Assembly: GCA_030844895.1 (NCBI GenBank)
Contig: CM061223.1
Coordinates: forward strand, 105,941,186-106,005,185
Source: Ambrosia x helenae
Lineage: Eukaryota > Streptophyta > Magnoliopsida > Asterales > Asteraceae
Direction of reading: 5' to 3'
DNA length: 64,000 nt
Part shown: positions 47,278 through 59,453 of the stretch, one piece after another
Layout of the letters: every line of letters begins with the position of its first letter
Numbering within the stretch: the stretch's first letter is position 1
The notes under the pieces: generated by a model
Seen by the model: only the letters and a program-made list of their open reading frames with translations
Told to the model about the DNA's origin: nothing
Database searches by the model: none
Program-made: the position numbers and the translations under genes

Positions 47278-47283
47278 AATAAT
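47220..47283. repeat. (AAT)n microsatellite
   Basis: Runs of aat trinucleotides, with two short interruptions. Confidence 0.95.
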
Positions 47284-47342
47284 TTAACATTATAAATACG
47301 GTCATGTTATTTACACCGTAAGTTTTTTAGGGTTTTACACAT

Positions 47343-48066
47343 CTCTACGGCTCGTCTAGGCCTCTACGAGTCGTAGAAGTGTCAGAGCATTGAAAATCAC
47401 AAAGCTCTACTACTAGTAGAGGCCTCTACAAGTGGTAGAGTTTTGTTGCCCTAAAAACCTAACCCTACTAAGAGGCCTCTACGAGCCGTAGAGATGGAGG
47501 CCCACAGAACATTCAATGTTCAGACTGCGTACAGGATTATCGAGACGACAACTGAAACAAAAAAACTGCTTACACGCTTATCGAGACGATAATATACGCT
47601 TACACGATTATCGAGACGACAACTGAAACAAAAAATCCGCTTACACGCTTATCGAGACGACAACTGAAACAAAAAAACTGCTTACACATAAAAAAAAACT
47701 AAAAACTAAATGTGCAACGAGTCTTAGAAGAACACACGTTATTTTCTTTTTTTCTTTTTTTTTAATATTTGTTCCTCTACGGCTTGTAGAGGCCTCTACG
47801 GGCCACAGAGAAGTTTTTTTATGTTCATGGCATCCAAAACGAAGGGAAAAGAATTCAAGTGAAACTCTACTGCTCATATACGCCTCTATGAGCGTAGAGG
47901 TGTCATTAAATGATTGGCAATAATAGGACCACATTGACAGAGGTCTCTACGGCTCGTAGAGACCTCTACGAGCAGTAGAGTTGCCTCTCTACGGCTCGTA
48001 GAGACCTCTACGAGCAGTAGAGTTGCCTCTACGACTCATAGAGGCCTCTACAAGCCGTAGAGACCG
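47343..48066. repeat. Cluster of nested 17-bp palindromes (about 8 paired units)
   Basis: The half-unit CTCTACGGCTCGTAGAG is itself an imperfect palindrome and is followed after one or two bases by an inverted half-unit such as CCTCTACGAGCCGTAGAG, giving a ~36-bp hairpin. Pairs start near 47343, 47405, 47464 (partial), 47774, 47856, 47943, 47984 and 48026. Spacing is irregular and the middle bases vary in a compensatory-looking way. No ORF crosses the cluster. Function unknown. Confidence 0.8.
47525..47690 (+). repeat. ~50-bp tandem repeat within the palindrome cluster
   Basis: Units with ttatcgagacgacaactgaa and acaaaaaaactgcttacacg repeat about four times between palindromes 3 and 4. Confidence 0.8.
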
Positions 48067-48089
48067 GTGCAAATAAGTTTTGAGGTGGT

Positions 48090-49021
48090 GCAGATAAGAG
48101 ACGCCATTTACACGGAGTGCTGATGACATGGATAGTAGGTGGGTGGCCTCCACATCACTATGGATTTAATACTATTTTTTTAAAATTACTAAATAACACA
48201 TAATATTAATTATATTAAAAAACATTACATTAAAAATAAAAACATTACAATAAATATAAAAAAACATTACATTAATAATAAAAACATAATATAAACAGAC
48301 ATAATCTAAGAAATAAAAGCATAAAATAAACCTAAACTATACCTAGTCTAAGTTTTCCCTGAACATTTACCACCCCAATACATGAGGAAACTCACCATGG
48401 CCACCAAACTCGTCCTCGATTTCGGTGAGTTCAACCGCCTCATATTCGGGGGTATTAGCGGGGACTTGACGCAATATTGTTTGGTGGACCGTCTCGAAAC
48501 GTTGACATTTGTTTTGGAGGTCGGTCCACTTTCGGTTTAGTGAGTCAGTTGTTCTGGTTGAACAACCGACCAACTCTTTGAACTCCCGTAGCACGTAGGG
48601 TCAAATGGACCCTCAACGTGGAGGATGATTCTTTACTTCGACCCATCGTGCAAAGGTTGATCTCTTCTACTTTGGTCAACAGTGTCATATTTGAAAACGG
48701 TAGAGTAATTAGGGACGATGAAGGTGACGGCTTTGTGAGTGATTTTGTAAACAACGGGGTAAAGGGGATTTTATAGGTAAAAGTGAATTTAATGTGTTAA
48801 TAAATAGAATTTAATAAAAAAAATATATGGTTTCACCTACCGTTTTGAAAGGGTCAAAATTTTTAAATTAGTTATCCCAGTGAATGATCGCCGCGTCCAC
48901 CGTCGGATATTGCCCCATACCGGTGGAAATTTCCACCTAGCGTGTCACACGCCCTGCTCCACGTTTACCACAGTGTGATGGGCTAGTATGGAAGGGCTTC
49001 ACGCCACCACACCGTATAGTC
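48090..49021 (-). mobile_element. Deleted Harbinger-type element with Myb/SANT-like remnant
   Basis: The right end is (inverted) GACTATACGGTGTGGTGGCG with TTA at 49022-49024, very similar to the MITE terminus at 38019-38244. On the minus strand 48594-48367 reads SLNRKWTDLQNKCQRFETVH, a phrase typical of Myb/SANT-like proteins associated with PIF/Harbinger elements, and the frame is broken near 48600. No transposase. The left terminus is not certain. Confidence 0.55.
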
Positions 49022-49689
49022 TTAATTTCAACTTCCTGCGTTGTTATTTATTTATTTACTAGTGGGAATGCCCGCGCGTTGCGGCGGGTGCGTTTGGTTT
49101 TGTCGTCTCGTTATTGTTGGGGTTTGTGGTACATGTATGGCGTTTGTATATTATTCATTACATTTACTTGAAGTAGGAAACAACCTAGTAATATGGTGCA
49201 CGCAAAGTTTAAAAGAACATAAATGAGCATCGACGCGTTTTTCCTTTGCCTCATGGGGCGTAAGCCTTGAGGCGAATTGAGGCGCAGTCAATAAATAAAT
49301 ATAAAATTTGTGTCTATAAAAAATATGCAAAAGCCTCCAAAATAATATGACAAACTAAGCCCCTATGACAAGAAATATATTCCAAATGTAAACCATCCTC
49401 TTAAAAATCCTTAACTTTAACACTACGTCCACACTCCTATCGTGGACCATGTCCCAACTCCTAAGAGAGGCGTGTTTATTACAGAAAACCTTCTAAATCA
49501 TGTGATCAAAATATGAGATTATTGATAATATAATTTAGTTTTGGTAATCATGTCAGCAAAACTAAAACGTGGTGAAGTAAAATAATCAATTATTAATTAG
49601 GATCATCTGCCAAATTTATGCATAACCATTAATCAGGATCATCTATTTCCATACCAAAACAGATTATGCTATAACAGTATCAATACTTT

Positions 49690-51430
49690 TATAAATATAT
49701 GATTCACAAACCTCGACTTTGTTGAAGGATGTAGCTTCAATCAACAGTTTGGCATCTTCTGTCAAACCGACCCTCCTCAAATCATGCAAGTGTTTGAGCT
49801 ATTTGTTGAATAAATTCTGATCCCACGTGACTCTGGACCGTGCTACAAGCATGCTCAAGAAAATCGTGATCAGATTCCAATGTTTCTAACCATTCATTAA
49901 GATTAGAAATTTCATTCTCACCAATATTACCATTAGAAAATTGCAACGGTTTATCACCAATATTACCATTAGAAAATTGGTGAAGCTTCCTCTCGGACTC
50001 TGATAGAGACTGTAAAATGTATTTCTTTTCATCTTCAAGATCTGAAACCGGAAGATTATTCGCCTTATGTAATAAACACAATTGTTCTTGATCATGTTCC
50101 ATCTGCCGTTTTAGCTTTTCAATGTCCCAATCACCCTTGATTTCACCTACACTGTGTGTACCCGGAGATTCATAACCTCCATGCTTATCTAAAGAACTGG
50201 ACGCCTCATCATCATTAACCGAATGCACATCTTTATTAAATGATCTGGTTTCATTAACAACTTCTAGAGGCCCGTTATCTTTGACATCATGCACGCTTGA
50301 ACCACTGGATGTCGAAAACAGACGACTCGCTATATTCTCGTTATGGATCCCGTTCAGTAGTGAAGGCGCAGGAATAGGGATACTATTCGAACGTTGATGT
50401 TTAAACATAAAATAAGTGAAGTAACATAATAAGTGAACATATGATCTACCTGGAGCATATATTTTAAACTTTCAACAGTTGTACGGGATCCGCAACATAG
50501 AGTAACCAAATAAAACAATGGCTAATATTCTATTATGCATACTTCTCAATCATGGTTACTGAGACCCAGAAATAATGCCAAATTTTAGAATTGAAAACAA
50601 AAATGAAAGATTAATAGAACATCATGCAAAATATACACATTCTGTTATCATCCTTACAATGGCTAACAATATTCTATTATGCATACTTCTCAATCATGGT
50701 TACTGAGATCCAGAAATAATGCCAAATTTTTAGAATTGAAAACACAAATGAAAGATTAATAGAACGTCATGCAAAATATACACATTCTGTTACCATCCTT
50801 ACCAATCAATACTATTAAGTGATTTCACAGACTAACGGATTTCAATTAACAACTTACAATAACAGGGTAGAACTAACCCAAAAAGATAGTTTTGCCCATG
50901 CTAACATGTTCATATAATATCTTACTTACCAATACTTTTCTATATTCGTTACAACAATCGCGTATTCAGATAAGAAAATGCATACAAAATCCATGTTGGC
51001 ATATATAATCTCCTCTACTCGAATGAATAAATCATTCATTGTCATGTAAAATTACGCCATCTACGGAGTTTCGGTATCACAAAGCTTCGAATTTGCCCCC
51101 GTATCCATAATGCCTTAATAGCTCGATCTTCATCCTGTCTCCAGTTCTCTTTCACCTTAACTTCAACCTGTTTTCATCACCACACACAATTCAGAATCCT
51201 TTTAATATCCTTAAAAACTTAAAAAAGCACATGCCATTATCACCAGATGTGATACAACAAATCAATCAAGATATACGTTAAAAGTGATACCTCCAAGAAA
51301 ACCTTTTTCTGCAAGAAATCTTCAATATCGAGCCTCGAGCTAGCTTACTGAAATCTTGATCCATTGGATATACACGTTCTTCCACAAACTTAAACAGTTT
51401 AAACAAATCCGCCTTCAGTTGCAATACCAT
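49690..51430 (-). pseudogene. Captured gene fragments inside the Helitron (coiled-coil protein, possibly myosin-binding/DUF593-like)
   Basis: The largest piece (50408-49782) gives 208 codons: a serine-rich stretch, then DWDIEKLKRQMEHDQEQLCL, SESERKLHQFSNG (duplicated FSNGNIG) and LNEWLETLESDHDFLEHACS. After a frame shift it continues HDLRRVGLTEDAKLLIEATS to a GT near 49712. Two more exon-like pieces with AG/GT edges lie upstream: about 51420-51300 (KFVEERVYPMDQDFSKLA) and about 51170-51050 (VKENWRQDEDRAIKALWIRG). The coiled-coil piece resembles C-terminal parts of plant myosin-binding (GTD/DUF593) proteins, from memory only. The other two pieces I cannot name; they may come from a second gene. 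Confidence 0.45.
50515..50805. repeat. 145-bp tandem duplication in the Helitron
   Basis: Two adjacent copies share attctattatgcatacttct, ggttactgagaNccagaaat and catgcaaaatatacacattc with few differences. Confidence 0.9.
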
Positions 51431-52506
51431 ACATATTTTTTTTCCTTTTGTAGCTCTTTTGTTTTAAACATGTCCACTAAGGTGTCAAAATTCATTTGCA
51501 TATTTAAATAACATAAAAAATAGTGTTACCAAATAGAGGATTTTATGAAAGAACAGTTTCCCTTTGTATATAAGACCACCATCTCTGATGGAGACAACAT
51601 TTTAGGAGAATCTCACATCATATCCCTGAGCAAAATTTACAAACAAAGTAAAAAGGTTGAAATTTATATTAATAAAAAAAGACTAATTACATATCCCAAA
51701 TCAATATTCATGAAAAAAAAAAAAGACTACAGTTACATATCCCAAATCAATATTCATTCAAGAAAAGACTATAATTATATGTCCCAAATCAATTAGTTGG
51801 TTAATCAGAAGTTTAGACCTCATATATTTTCTATTTGTCGTGGTAGTCATTTCTCGAATATGAACTTCTTATACCAGCTTCTTACATGTTTCTCCACATT
51901 CGATTATTTTGACACTTGATAATAAAAAAGAAAAACAGAAAAGTAAAACGTGATTGCTAAATATAACAGTACCTATGCTTTTAGAGCCTCAACATAAGTA
52001 AATCAGTACACTGAAATTGACGCTCTCTCTGACCTCCTCTTCTAGTGATGCAAAGAAAATCAAGGAAAACTGAAATTGACGGTGTTATTACTGACTGTGA
52101 ATGTATAGAGAGAAACAGGGAGACGAAATGTCTGAAAATTGAAAGAGGGGATGTCGATTAGTCTCACATTTGTGACAGAGCAAAGGTAGGTTAGAAATGG
52201 AGAGTGAAGGTAACTTATATAAATTGTGACTGATGAAATTTCTAGTGATCAATTCACATTCAATAAGTGGGGGTAGGGATGGATGAAGGAGGGTAGTATT
52301 GTAAAAGTATTTAGATAATACAAAAGAAAAGGTGGGTGAAATGTCTGGATTATCCTCCTAAGTGTCTTAATTGTCACCTACATCCCTATAATACCCTTAA
52401 ATATGTTGCTTAAATGTGTTGTACATGTTGCTTATTAACTTGTACGGAAATGAAAATGACAATATTGGCCATAACTCCTCCTTTATAATGTATTATAGAT
52501 TATAGA

Positions 52507-52736
52507 TTTATATGTATATATTAGTAATCCGAGGAAAAGGTGCAACCAAGCCAGGGCTCTAGTGGTTAGTTCTGTTGCTTATAAGAGTATCCGGAGTGGG
52601 GGGAAGAGGGGGATGAAGCGCCATGTGGCACTTGTGGGACCCTTGTGGGGGGGAAATAATTGTGGGGAGTGGAAGGGGGAAGTGACATGTGGCATTTCTT
52701 TTTTTTTTTTATAAAAAACTTTCATATATTAAACAC
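52507..52736. other. Short host interval between two Helitrons
   Basis: Includes ttataagagtatccggagtg and a ccatgtggca/ccatgtggcac-type pair (MITE-like words), and a T run. No gene. Confidence 0.3.
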
Positions 52737-53348
52737 TATGTGAAATCCCATGTTAAAACACGGGAAAACTAAATCCAACTAAAGCTGGAAATCCATTCAT
52801 TCATTGGTGGTTGTGCTTCTGCCTTTGGTAACCACTAATAAATGAAATAGCTGATTGGAAACTACTGATGGATCGGTAACCACTAATGAATGAATCAGCT
52901 GATGATTATCTACGGATGAAGCAAGCAATAGATGATGAAACAAACTTCTAATGATAGCAGTGGTTTGCACTCAACAGATGTTGTAATAAGAAGTTTGTTT
53001 CAGAGCAGACCCATTGAACAGAGCAGACCCATTAGTAATAAAACACTCGTTTTTCTTTTTGCATGTTTTGTATAACACTATGGTACTCGTTTGAAGATAA
53101 TAAAACGCTCGTTAATTTGGTGTAATTTTTTTTTCAAAAAAAAAATGTCGTTTAAAAAAGTTATTAGCATTTAAAAATCATGGGGGAAAGTGCATGTGCC
53201 ATGCATATGAGAGAAAAAAATAATTTAATAATAGATGGAGTATCCATGACCTATTTAATTGACCCGGTAAAATAAGCGGGAAAAACTTAAAGGAAGCTCC
53301 CATAAGATGCCATGTGTCCCTCATTAACTTTCATTTATATATTATAGA
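52737..53348 (-). mobile_element. Candidate small Helitron (~612 bp)
   Basis: On the minus strand it starts TCTATAATATATAAATGAAA (53348) and ends with hairpin CCCGTGTTTTAACATGGG plus ATTTCACATAG (about 52737) before T. The interior holds the dispersed repeat (53040-53230) in the same antisense relation as the Helitron at 33443. The last bases deviate from CTRR. Confidence 0.5.
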
Positions 53349-53589
53349 AGATAATAATAATAATAATAATAATAGAAACCGAAAATATATTAAATTAATA
53401 AAAAAAATAATTAATATTAAAAAATAATATAAAAAAATTATATTCAAAATTTGAAATTCAAACGGTTACTGCTCCAAACAGTACAAACATCAATTTTTCC
53501 CACCCAAATTCAAACTTTGAATATAATTTTTTTATATTATTTTTTAATATTAATTATTTTTTTTATTAATTTAAAATATTTTCGGTTTC

Positions 53590-53631
<42 letters not shown>

Positions 53632-53660
53632 CTTCTATAATATATAAATGAAAGTTTTGA
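53320..53660. repeat. Large inverted repeat, ~135-bp arms, ~55-bp loop
   Basis: The left arm (about 53320-53457) and right arm (about 53513-53660) are nearly perfect reverse complements through an ATT/AAT run, gaaaccgaaaatat and aataattaatattaaaaaat. The right arm has a longer trinucleotide run. A Helitron-like start TCTATAATATATAAATGAAA sits at both outer ends pointing outward. The transcript would fold into a long hairpin. Confidence 0.85.
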
Positions 53661-55143
53661 ATACATATACATACATAATATTGAAACAGAAACATTCAAT
53701 CAGGTATCAATGAATCCTGAAAACATTGAAACATCAGCAAAGAATCAAAAATTCAGAAAACATAATAAGTGAAAACTATCAAAGAACAATACATAATAGG
53801 ACATGAAGACTAATCGCCCTAATCGAATAAATTAGTAAAAAGAGAAACATGAACCCTAATCGCCAAAGTAACCTAAACAACAACACACAACACCTAATCA
53901 AATAACCATAAACATTAAAATTAAAGTAATAAAATCAGTATGTTTCTTATTGAGAAACATGAACCCTAATCTAATAAATCTAAACATTGAAATTAAAGTA
54001 ATAAAAACCTCATAAGTCAGAATTGAACAATATTAAATCCAAATGAAACCTTTTGACCATCGCCTTATTCGACCACCCCATTTTTAGATTTGAATCATCA
54101 GATGCTTTGATAAATTCTTATTCAACACCTAAAACAGACAAACCATGGAAACGCAATAAATTAAAAATTAACTGAACAAACCCTAAATGAGAAAATCAAA
54201 TAGAAAAGGGGGAAATCAAACTTACTACAGTGGATGAAGAACAAAGATTCAGCGAGAATGTGAATATTCCAAAATCAAATTATAAAAAATACAAATCAGA
54301 AACAAAAACTTACATATCAACAAAACATGGTGGCGTCAAAAAACCCTAATCGGTAAACATAGGAATGGTGGTGTCGATAAAAGAAGAACAACTTATGGTT
54401 GCGATTGAAGAACAATTTATAACAAATATTGTTCTATTAACAATAAACACGATATCGATTTTAGGATATCACAAAGAAATGATGGATAGAGACAATTGCG
54501 GAAGAAAAGATGAGCGTCATGGATGTTGAATAAGAATTAGGGTGTCTCTCAAATTGTAATGGAGAAGATTGCTGCAGAGAAGAGTTTAGAGAGAGAAAGT
54601 TATTAGAAAGATTGGTTTTGATTAACAAATAGGAAACTTATTAATGGGAAAATTAATATTAATGACCGATTTTGACCAAACTAATAAATGATTTTTGATT
54701 TAAAAAAATTAAAATTTTTATAAAATCTCACAATGAGACACTTGGCACAAATTGATTGGTTATGTGATTGGAGGCTCAATGTGGGATTGACAAGTGTCCA
54801 CATTGAGTTTCATATATTAGTTGTATAGATAGATTTTAGAGGAATGACGATTTTGGGAATAAAACCTTTAAAACTTGAATGAACCATTATACCCCTGACT
54901 TAACTGGACTAAGTTGACGTCGTTAGTGCCAGGGACAATTGTGACAAGTAATTGGAACCTATGTACGGTTATGAAAAGAAATCACAAGTATGTACGAAAG
55001 TGGCAACTTTCAACAAACCTGAGGGGCGATTTCAGCAATTCACCCTATATTAATCTTCCCTTATAAGTTTCCCTTCAAGCTTCGATTATAAGCTTCCCTT
55101 CAATTATATGGTACTTCACAATCTATTTGTTTGGTGAACGTTT
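53661..55143. other. Non-coding tract with a possible Helitron 5' end near 54830
   Basis: No gene. On the minus strand TCTATACAACTAATATATG (about 54829) followed by gtggacacttgtcaatccca resembles a Helitron 5' end, without a found 3' partner. 54840-55050 is a dispersed plant repeat-like text. Confidence 0.3.
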
Positions 55144-55282
55144 GTAACACCACTGGAGCTCCTACTTTCAATACTAATTTATAATTACGTAAATTAGTAT
55201 TGAAAGTATGAGCTTTAGTGATGTTACTTACAAATGTTGATATAAAATAGTATTGAAAGTATGAGCTCCAGTGATGTTACTT
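55144..55282. repeat. 38-bp inverted repeat plus a third copy
   Basis: gtaacaccactggagctcct then actttcaatactaattta is inverted at 55190-55227, and a third partial copy follows at 55251-55282 (tattgaaagtatgagctcca). Stem-loop capable. Confidence 0.8.
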
Positions 55283-57389
55283 TTGATTCAAGTGAATAAT
55301 ATCAACATTGAAGATGCCTTCTTCTGATAATAAATAAAATTGAAGCACAAATACTTGAATAAGTAACTCTGTTCGTATATTTCACGTGCTGTTTTCTAGT
55401 AATTGCTAAATCTATGCTGTTGTATGCAGGGTGAAAAGTAGGAAGAGCTTAAAGAAATTTGTGATAAGGAAAAACAAACTTGTACAAACATCGCTAATGT
55501 GTGGTTTTGTAAGTTGAAATGTTTATGTCCTTTCTTATCAAACAAGTTATATTGTTTATGCTGTTTGACAAATTTGATGACAGGTCAACAGCTATGGTAA
55601 AATAGAACAGAATATATAATAAAATGAGGATATTTTAAATATTGAGAGACTTTGTGTGACAACATCTATTGACAAGTCAACAGATGTTATAGACCAGAGT
55701 ATATATAACAAAATAAGGATATCTTTCAATACTGTAGAATGAGTCAATGAGATTCTTATTTTATCTCAACAGAGACTCGAATTCCAAACTTAATAATTAC
55801 GATTTTGAACTTAGTTATTAAGATTATTATTTTATTATTTTTGTGTTCCAATTATCTTTCACTCTATAAAAGGCCATAAAAGTAAGTTCCAACTTTATAT
55901 TTACTTAAAATGCAACTTATACTTGAAAATCAACTTTACAGATAAATAGTTTATTCACCTTATAAAAGGAGGGGAAATACCAATAGTCATTTTCTAACTT
56001 TATATCCCTTCAACTATAGACACTTTGAAACTCTCCATCCCATATACATAATGATATTAAGTTTAAATGCCTCCACCAATCTTCTCAAATATTTTTACAC
56101 TCAAAGGAAAATGGATTACCAATAAGCCGTTGGTAAAGATGTTGGAATTGGTCTTTTTTGAAGATTCTTACCATCAAAGAAAAACATCAATATATTATTA
56201 CTACATACAAACCCTGTTTAGAAAGTTTAGGCCGGGTTTTTGAACTTGACGATGTTTAGCTAGGAAGGGTTGTTGACGTTTGTTGTGATTATATTTAATG
56301 CAAGTGCGGCAGAAGTTGAATACCGTACTTCGTTTGTTCGTGTTTTTGTTTCGATGACAATGGCAAGAAAGATCATTCTCTAGGGTTTGTTTGTTAGAAG
56401 CCTTTTTTTTATGTTTGCTTGTATTTTGTATGTAGTTTTTTTTTTAACTTGGATATTGTAAATGTGTTAATTCGAATTAAAGTATTTTTTTAAGAATATT
56501 TGAAGTTGTTCTTTTACAAGTCTTCCATTTTGTACGTAGATTTCTTAACTCGGATATTTGAATTGAACTTAAGATTGTCTGTTTCTTTTTAATATCTATT
56601 ATCCCAACAGAGCTTTCATGCGTCTGTTGACTTATCTTTCCGTGGTTGTAACACTGATGACCTGTCGTTGGGGTCATGCAAAAACCTAAATAAACTAGAT
56701 AGCTAGAGTAAGTAGGGTATCGAATCCACGAGGAGCATGTGGTTAATATTACACGTTTCATTTGATTATTTAAACTAAAAATAATTAAAATTAATTTAAA
56801 ACTGAACTTTGGATTTACTTGTGTAGCTAAATTAATGAAAACTGAAATTAACTTAGAAACAAATATGAAAAAAGGGTGATCTCTCTAGGATTCTGGTTAG
56901 CCAAATTCACTCAGGTTTGCGAATAGGTCAATTGGAATCACATAGGCATGATTTGTGGTTTAATATGATTGATTAAGAAGGTTGATTAATGACTTTGCTG
57001 ACAGCCGTTAACTAGACCGCGATTGTTGACTCGGTTGATTATCACCTAACAATATCCGAATGACTCGTAATATTGAAAGACACAACTTGCAAGTATTCAA
57101 TGACCCTCGATAAGAAACCGCGTTGGTTGATGAAATCCAAACAAGCTAATCATTCAATAAACGTTCAAAACCAATATTAATGTAAACCACAATTGAAATC
57201 AAAAGTTTAAACAGACATAATTCCAATCCAATGTTTGACAAACACTAATCCTTGCAAAGATAACTAACCATTCACCTGGAGAGAACCACATGTGACTTAA
57301 CCGCTCATGGCTAGAGTAGAAGCCACCATTTCCTCTCCCCTTATTCCTTGTGCCTAGTCGAACCCTCCTCCTTTCGAACTCCTCTCAGC
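55283..57389. other. Non-coding tract
   Basis: A ~95-bp imperfect direct repeat (gtcaacag..., 55582-55640 and 55677-55735). 56690-56760 and 56880-57330 look like dispersed repeats; no open frame is convincing. Confidence 0.35.
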
Positions 57390-58011
57390 CAGGGCCGGCC
57401 CTTAAGGGGTGCGGGGAGGACTCCCGGCCCGGGCCTAATTTCTTTGGAGGCACATTGACCCTCCGACAATCCAATTTTTCTTAACATTGATGTCCTTAAT
57501 TCGATGGATTTTTGTATGTTTGAGCCCCAAAATTGTTAATCAAGTATTAGTTAAAGTGAAGGTTAGTTTATATAAAACAGAAAGTAAAGAAATGTTTAGA
57601 AATGTTAAGAATTAAAGAAGAAAATGAAATGGTTTGTGAAATTTTTTTTGCAGGTTTATTAACGAGTGTAGGACTAGAGAGGATTAAAAATTTACCGGTT
57701 AGTTTTGACTTCCTTTTTAACTTTTATTTTTTTTATTAAATATTTTTTTTAATTGCCAAACTTTCACTCATTTATATTTTCACCATTTGTGGGATTTGAA
57801 CTCCCAACCTCCCTCAATAGGGTTTGTTCCTTCTACCGTTAGACTACAACCTAAGTGAGAAATAAAATTTGATCCATCAATTTGATATTACTTTAATCGT
57901 GGCTTAAAAAATAGTTACATTATTTATTTCGTTAAGACCTAAAGCTAAAGATAAGAAGCACAACTTTTGCAGCTCGACACAGGCATCTGAATTTTCAGCA
58001 CCGGCCCTGCT
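57390..58011. mobile_element. hAT non-autonomous element with perfect 8-bp target duplication
   Basis: Ends CAGGGCCGGCCC and (inverted) CAGGGCCGGTGC. Identical CTCTCAGC octamers at 57382-57389 and 58012-58019. The 622-bp interior has no transposase. A tRNA-like reverse segment at about 57725-57862 (GATTTGAACTCCCAACCTCC; GTTAGACTACAAC) is a SINE-like remnant. Confidence 0.85.
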
Positions 58012-58827
58012 CTCAGCCGTCAAAAATATCATCCAACCTCCTCTTCTCTTTCAAGAATAATAATACCCCAATCATTTATCTTGGGCCTCCACAAAAAGTT
58101 TAATCCTCACCCTTCACAAGCTTATGAAATGGGCTTGTTAATTTTTTTCTTTCTTAATTACTTCACGTGGCCTCATGCCTTTTTCATTAAAGTTTTACTT
58201 TTTTTTTTTCTTTTTATTATTATTATACTAATATTATTATCTTTCAACTTGGGTGTTCTTCGCTCGATTAAAATTTCTCGTCTACGCTCAAACGTCCATA
58301 AACACCTGCGTCTCAAGTGTTTGTGTCTTGATTAAAAATCTTTTGTTTTGAGCTCATTATCCACGAACACCTACAAAACACATGTACACTAATAAATAAC
58401 TAAGACCGACTAAAAGCACACAATAAAAGACTCAAAAGTATGCATAATTTAACAAGGTGTTTTCACAAACACATCAAACACCCCTCAGTATTAAACATCT
58501 GATCAGTACTATCAACTGGTATCGTGAGAGGAACAGATCTTACTAAACAAATTTTCCTTACAACAGACGATTGGCTTCTTGATTTGGTCTTTAGTAAATA
58601 GACCATAAAATATTATATAGTATTTTAGTGTTTTCACATGGGATTTCACCTATAAGAGAATAAAAAAGAGTGATTTAATGGGGTAAATTTGTGAAAGACA
58701 GTTTTAAAAAATAGTTTTTTTTTTTTTTAAATGAGCAAACAACTAGAATGCCATTGCCAAGGGCTAGCTTCCTAAACTTTTCACGCGAGTTCACCAACCA
58801 AAATTCCATGCTCGCACACACAACCAT

Positions 58828-58846
58828 GGGGGGGGGGGGGGGGGGG
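58828..58846. repeat. G19 homopolymer
   Basis: Nineteen consecutive G. The length is probably unstable and prone to sequencing error. The surrounding tract 58020-58985 shows no gene. Confidence 0.95.
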
Positions 58847-58985
58847 TTAAACTGTGTTAGTGTTCGAAGGAAAATTGAGATATTTCTAAATGAATAAAGA
58901 CATTAATTATAAGAAAGACAGCGTTGCTTGATATTAATTGTCTGAATAAAGTAATAAAGTCGATGATTGAGGAGTTTTTATGGTT

Positions 58986-59125
58986 TTTTTTTTTTTTTTC
59001 AACGGCTAATTTCACACCTTTTTTTTTACACTTTTTACACCCTTTTTGCTCACCCTTGAAGTTGAACTCCCAATCTCATCCAAGAGAGGATTTCCTTTTT
59101 ACCACTAGGCTATAACCTAAGTGGC
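58986..59125 (-). mobile_element. tRNA-derived SINE with 16-bp target duplication
   Basis: AGGAGTTTTTATGGTT at 58970-58985 and 59126-59141. T-run at the left, GTTGAACTCCCAATCTC and ACCACTAGGCTATAACC as inverted box regions. Same family as 45851-45982. Confidence 0.85.
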
Positions 59126-59453
59126 AGGAGTTTTTATGGTTGAAACCAAATAAATAAAAATGACAAAAATAGGAGGCAATTTTCAACGTTTAACAAGTCA
59201 AGGTTTTGTCATTTTTGCACTTTATAGTCTTCCTTATCTCCTTGTATTTTTTGTGGCGGAAAAGAAAGAGAAAATAGCGAGTTGATCAGCTGGCAAGAGG
59301 AAGAGAAAATAATATCCTAATAACATTATTTTTATAGAATGAGCCAACCTCATAAGACTGCTATAGTAGTTGTCTGAAAGCATATTTTTATAAGCTGGAT
59401 GTGTCTAACTTTGTGCTTTCAGAGATTAATTTGGATTAATACACGTTGAAGAG

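Larger units (their letters stand above)
49059..52506 (-). mobile_element. Non-autonomous Helitron (3.45 kb) with captured gene pieces
   Basis: On the minus strand it starts TCTATAATCTATAATAC (52506, after A) and ends GCGCGGGCATTCCCACTAG (49059, before T), with the same GC-rich hairpin as the Helitron at 12870-15487. The first ~170 bp also match that element. No RepHel gene. It contains splice-flanked coding pieces between 49690 and 51450. Confidence 0.8.

Noticed and set aside
47343..48066. CRISPR-like array
   Set aside because: Repeats are palindromic, spacers are irregular and themselves repeated, and the genome is a plant's.
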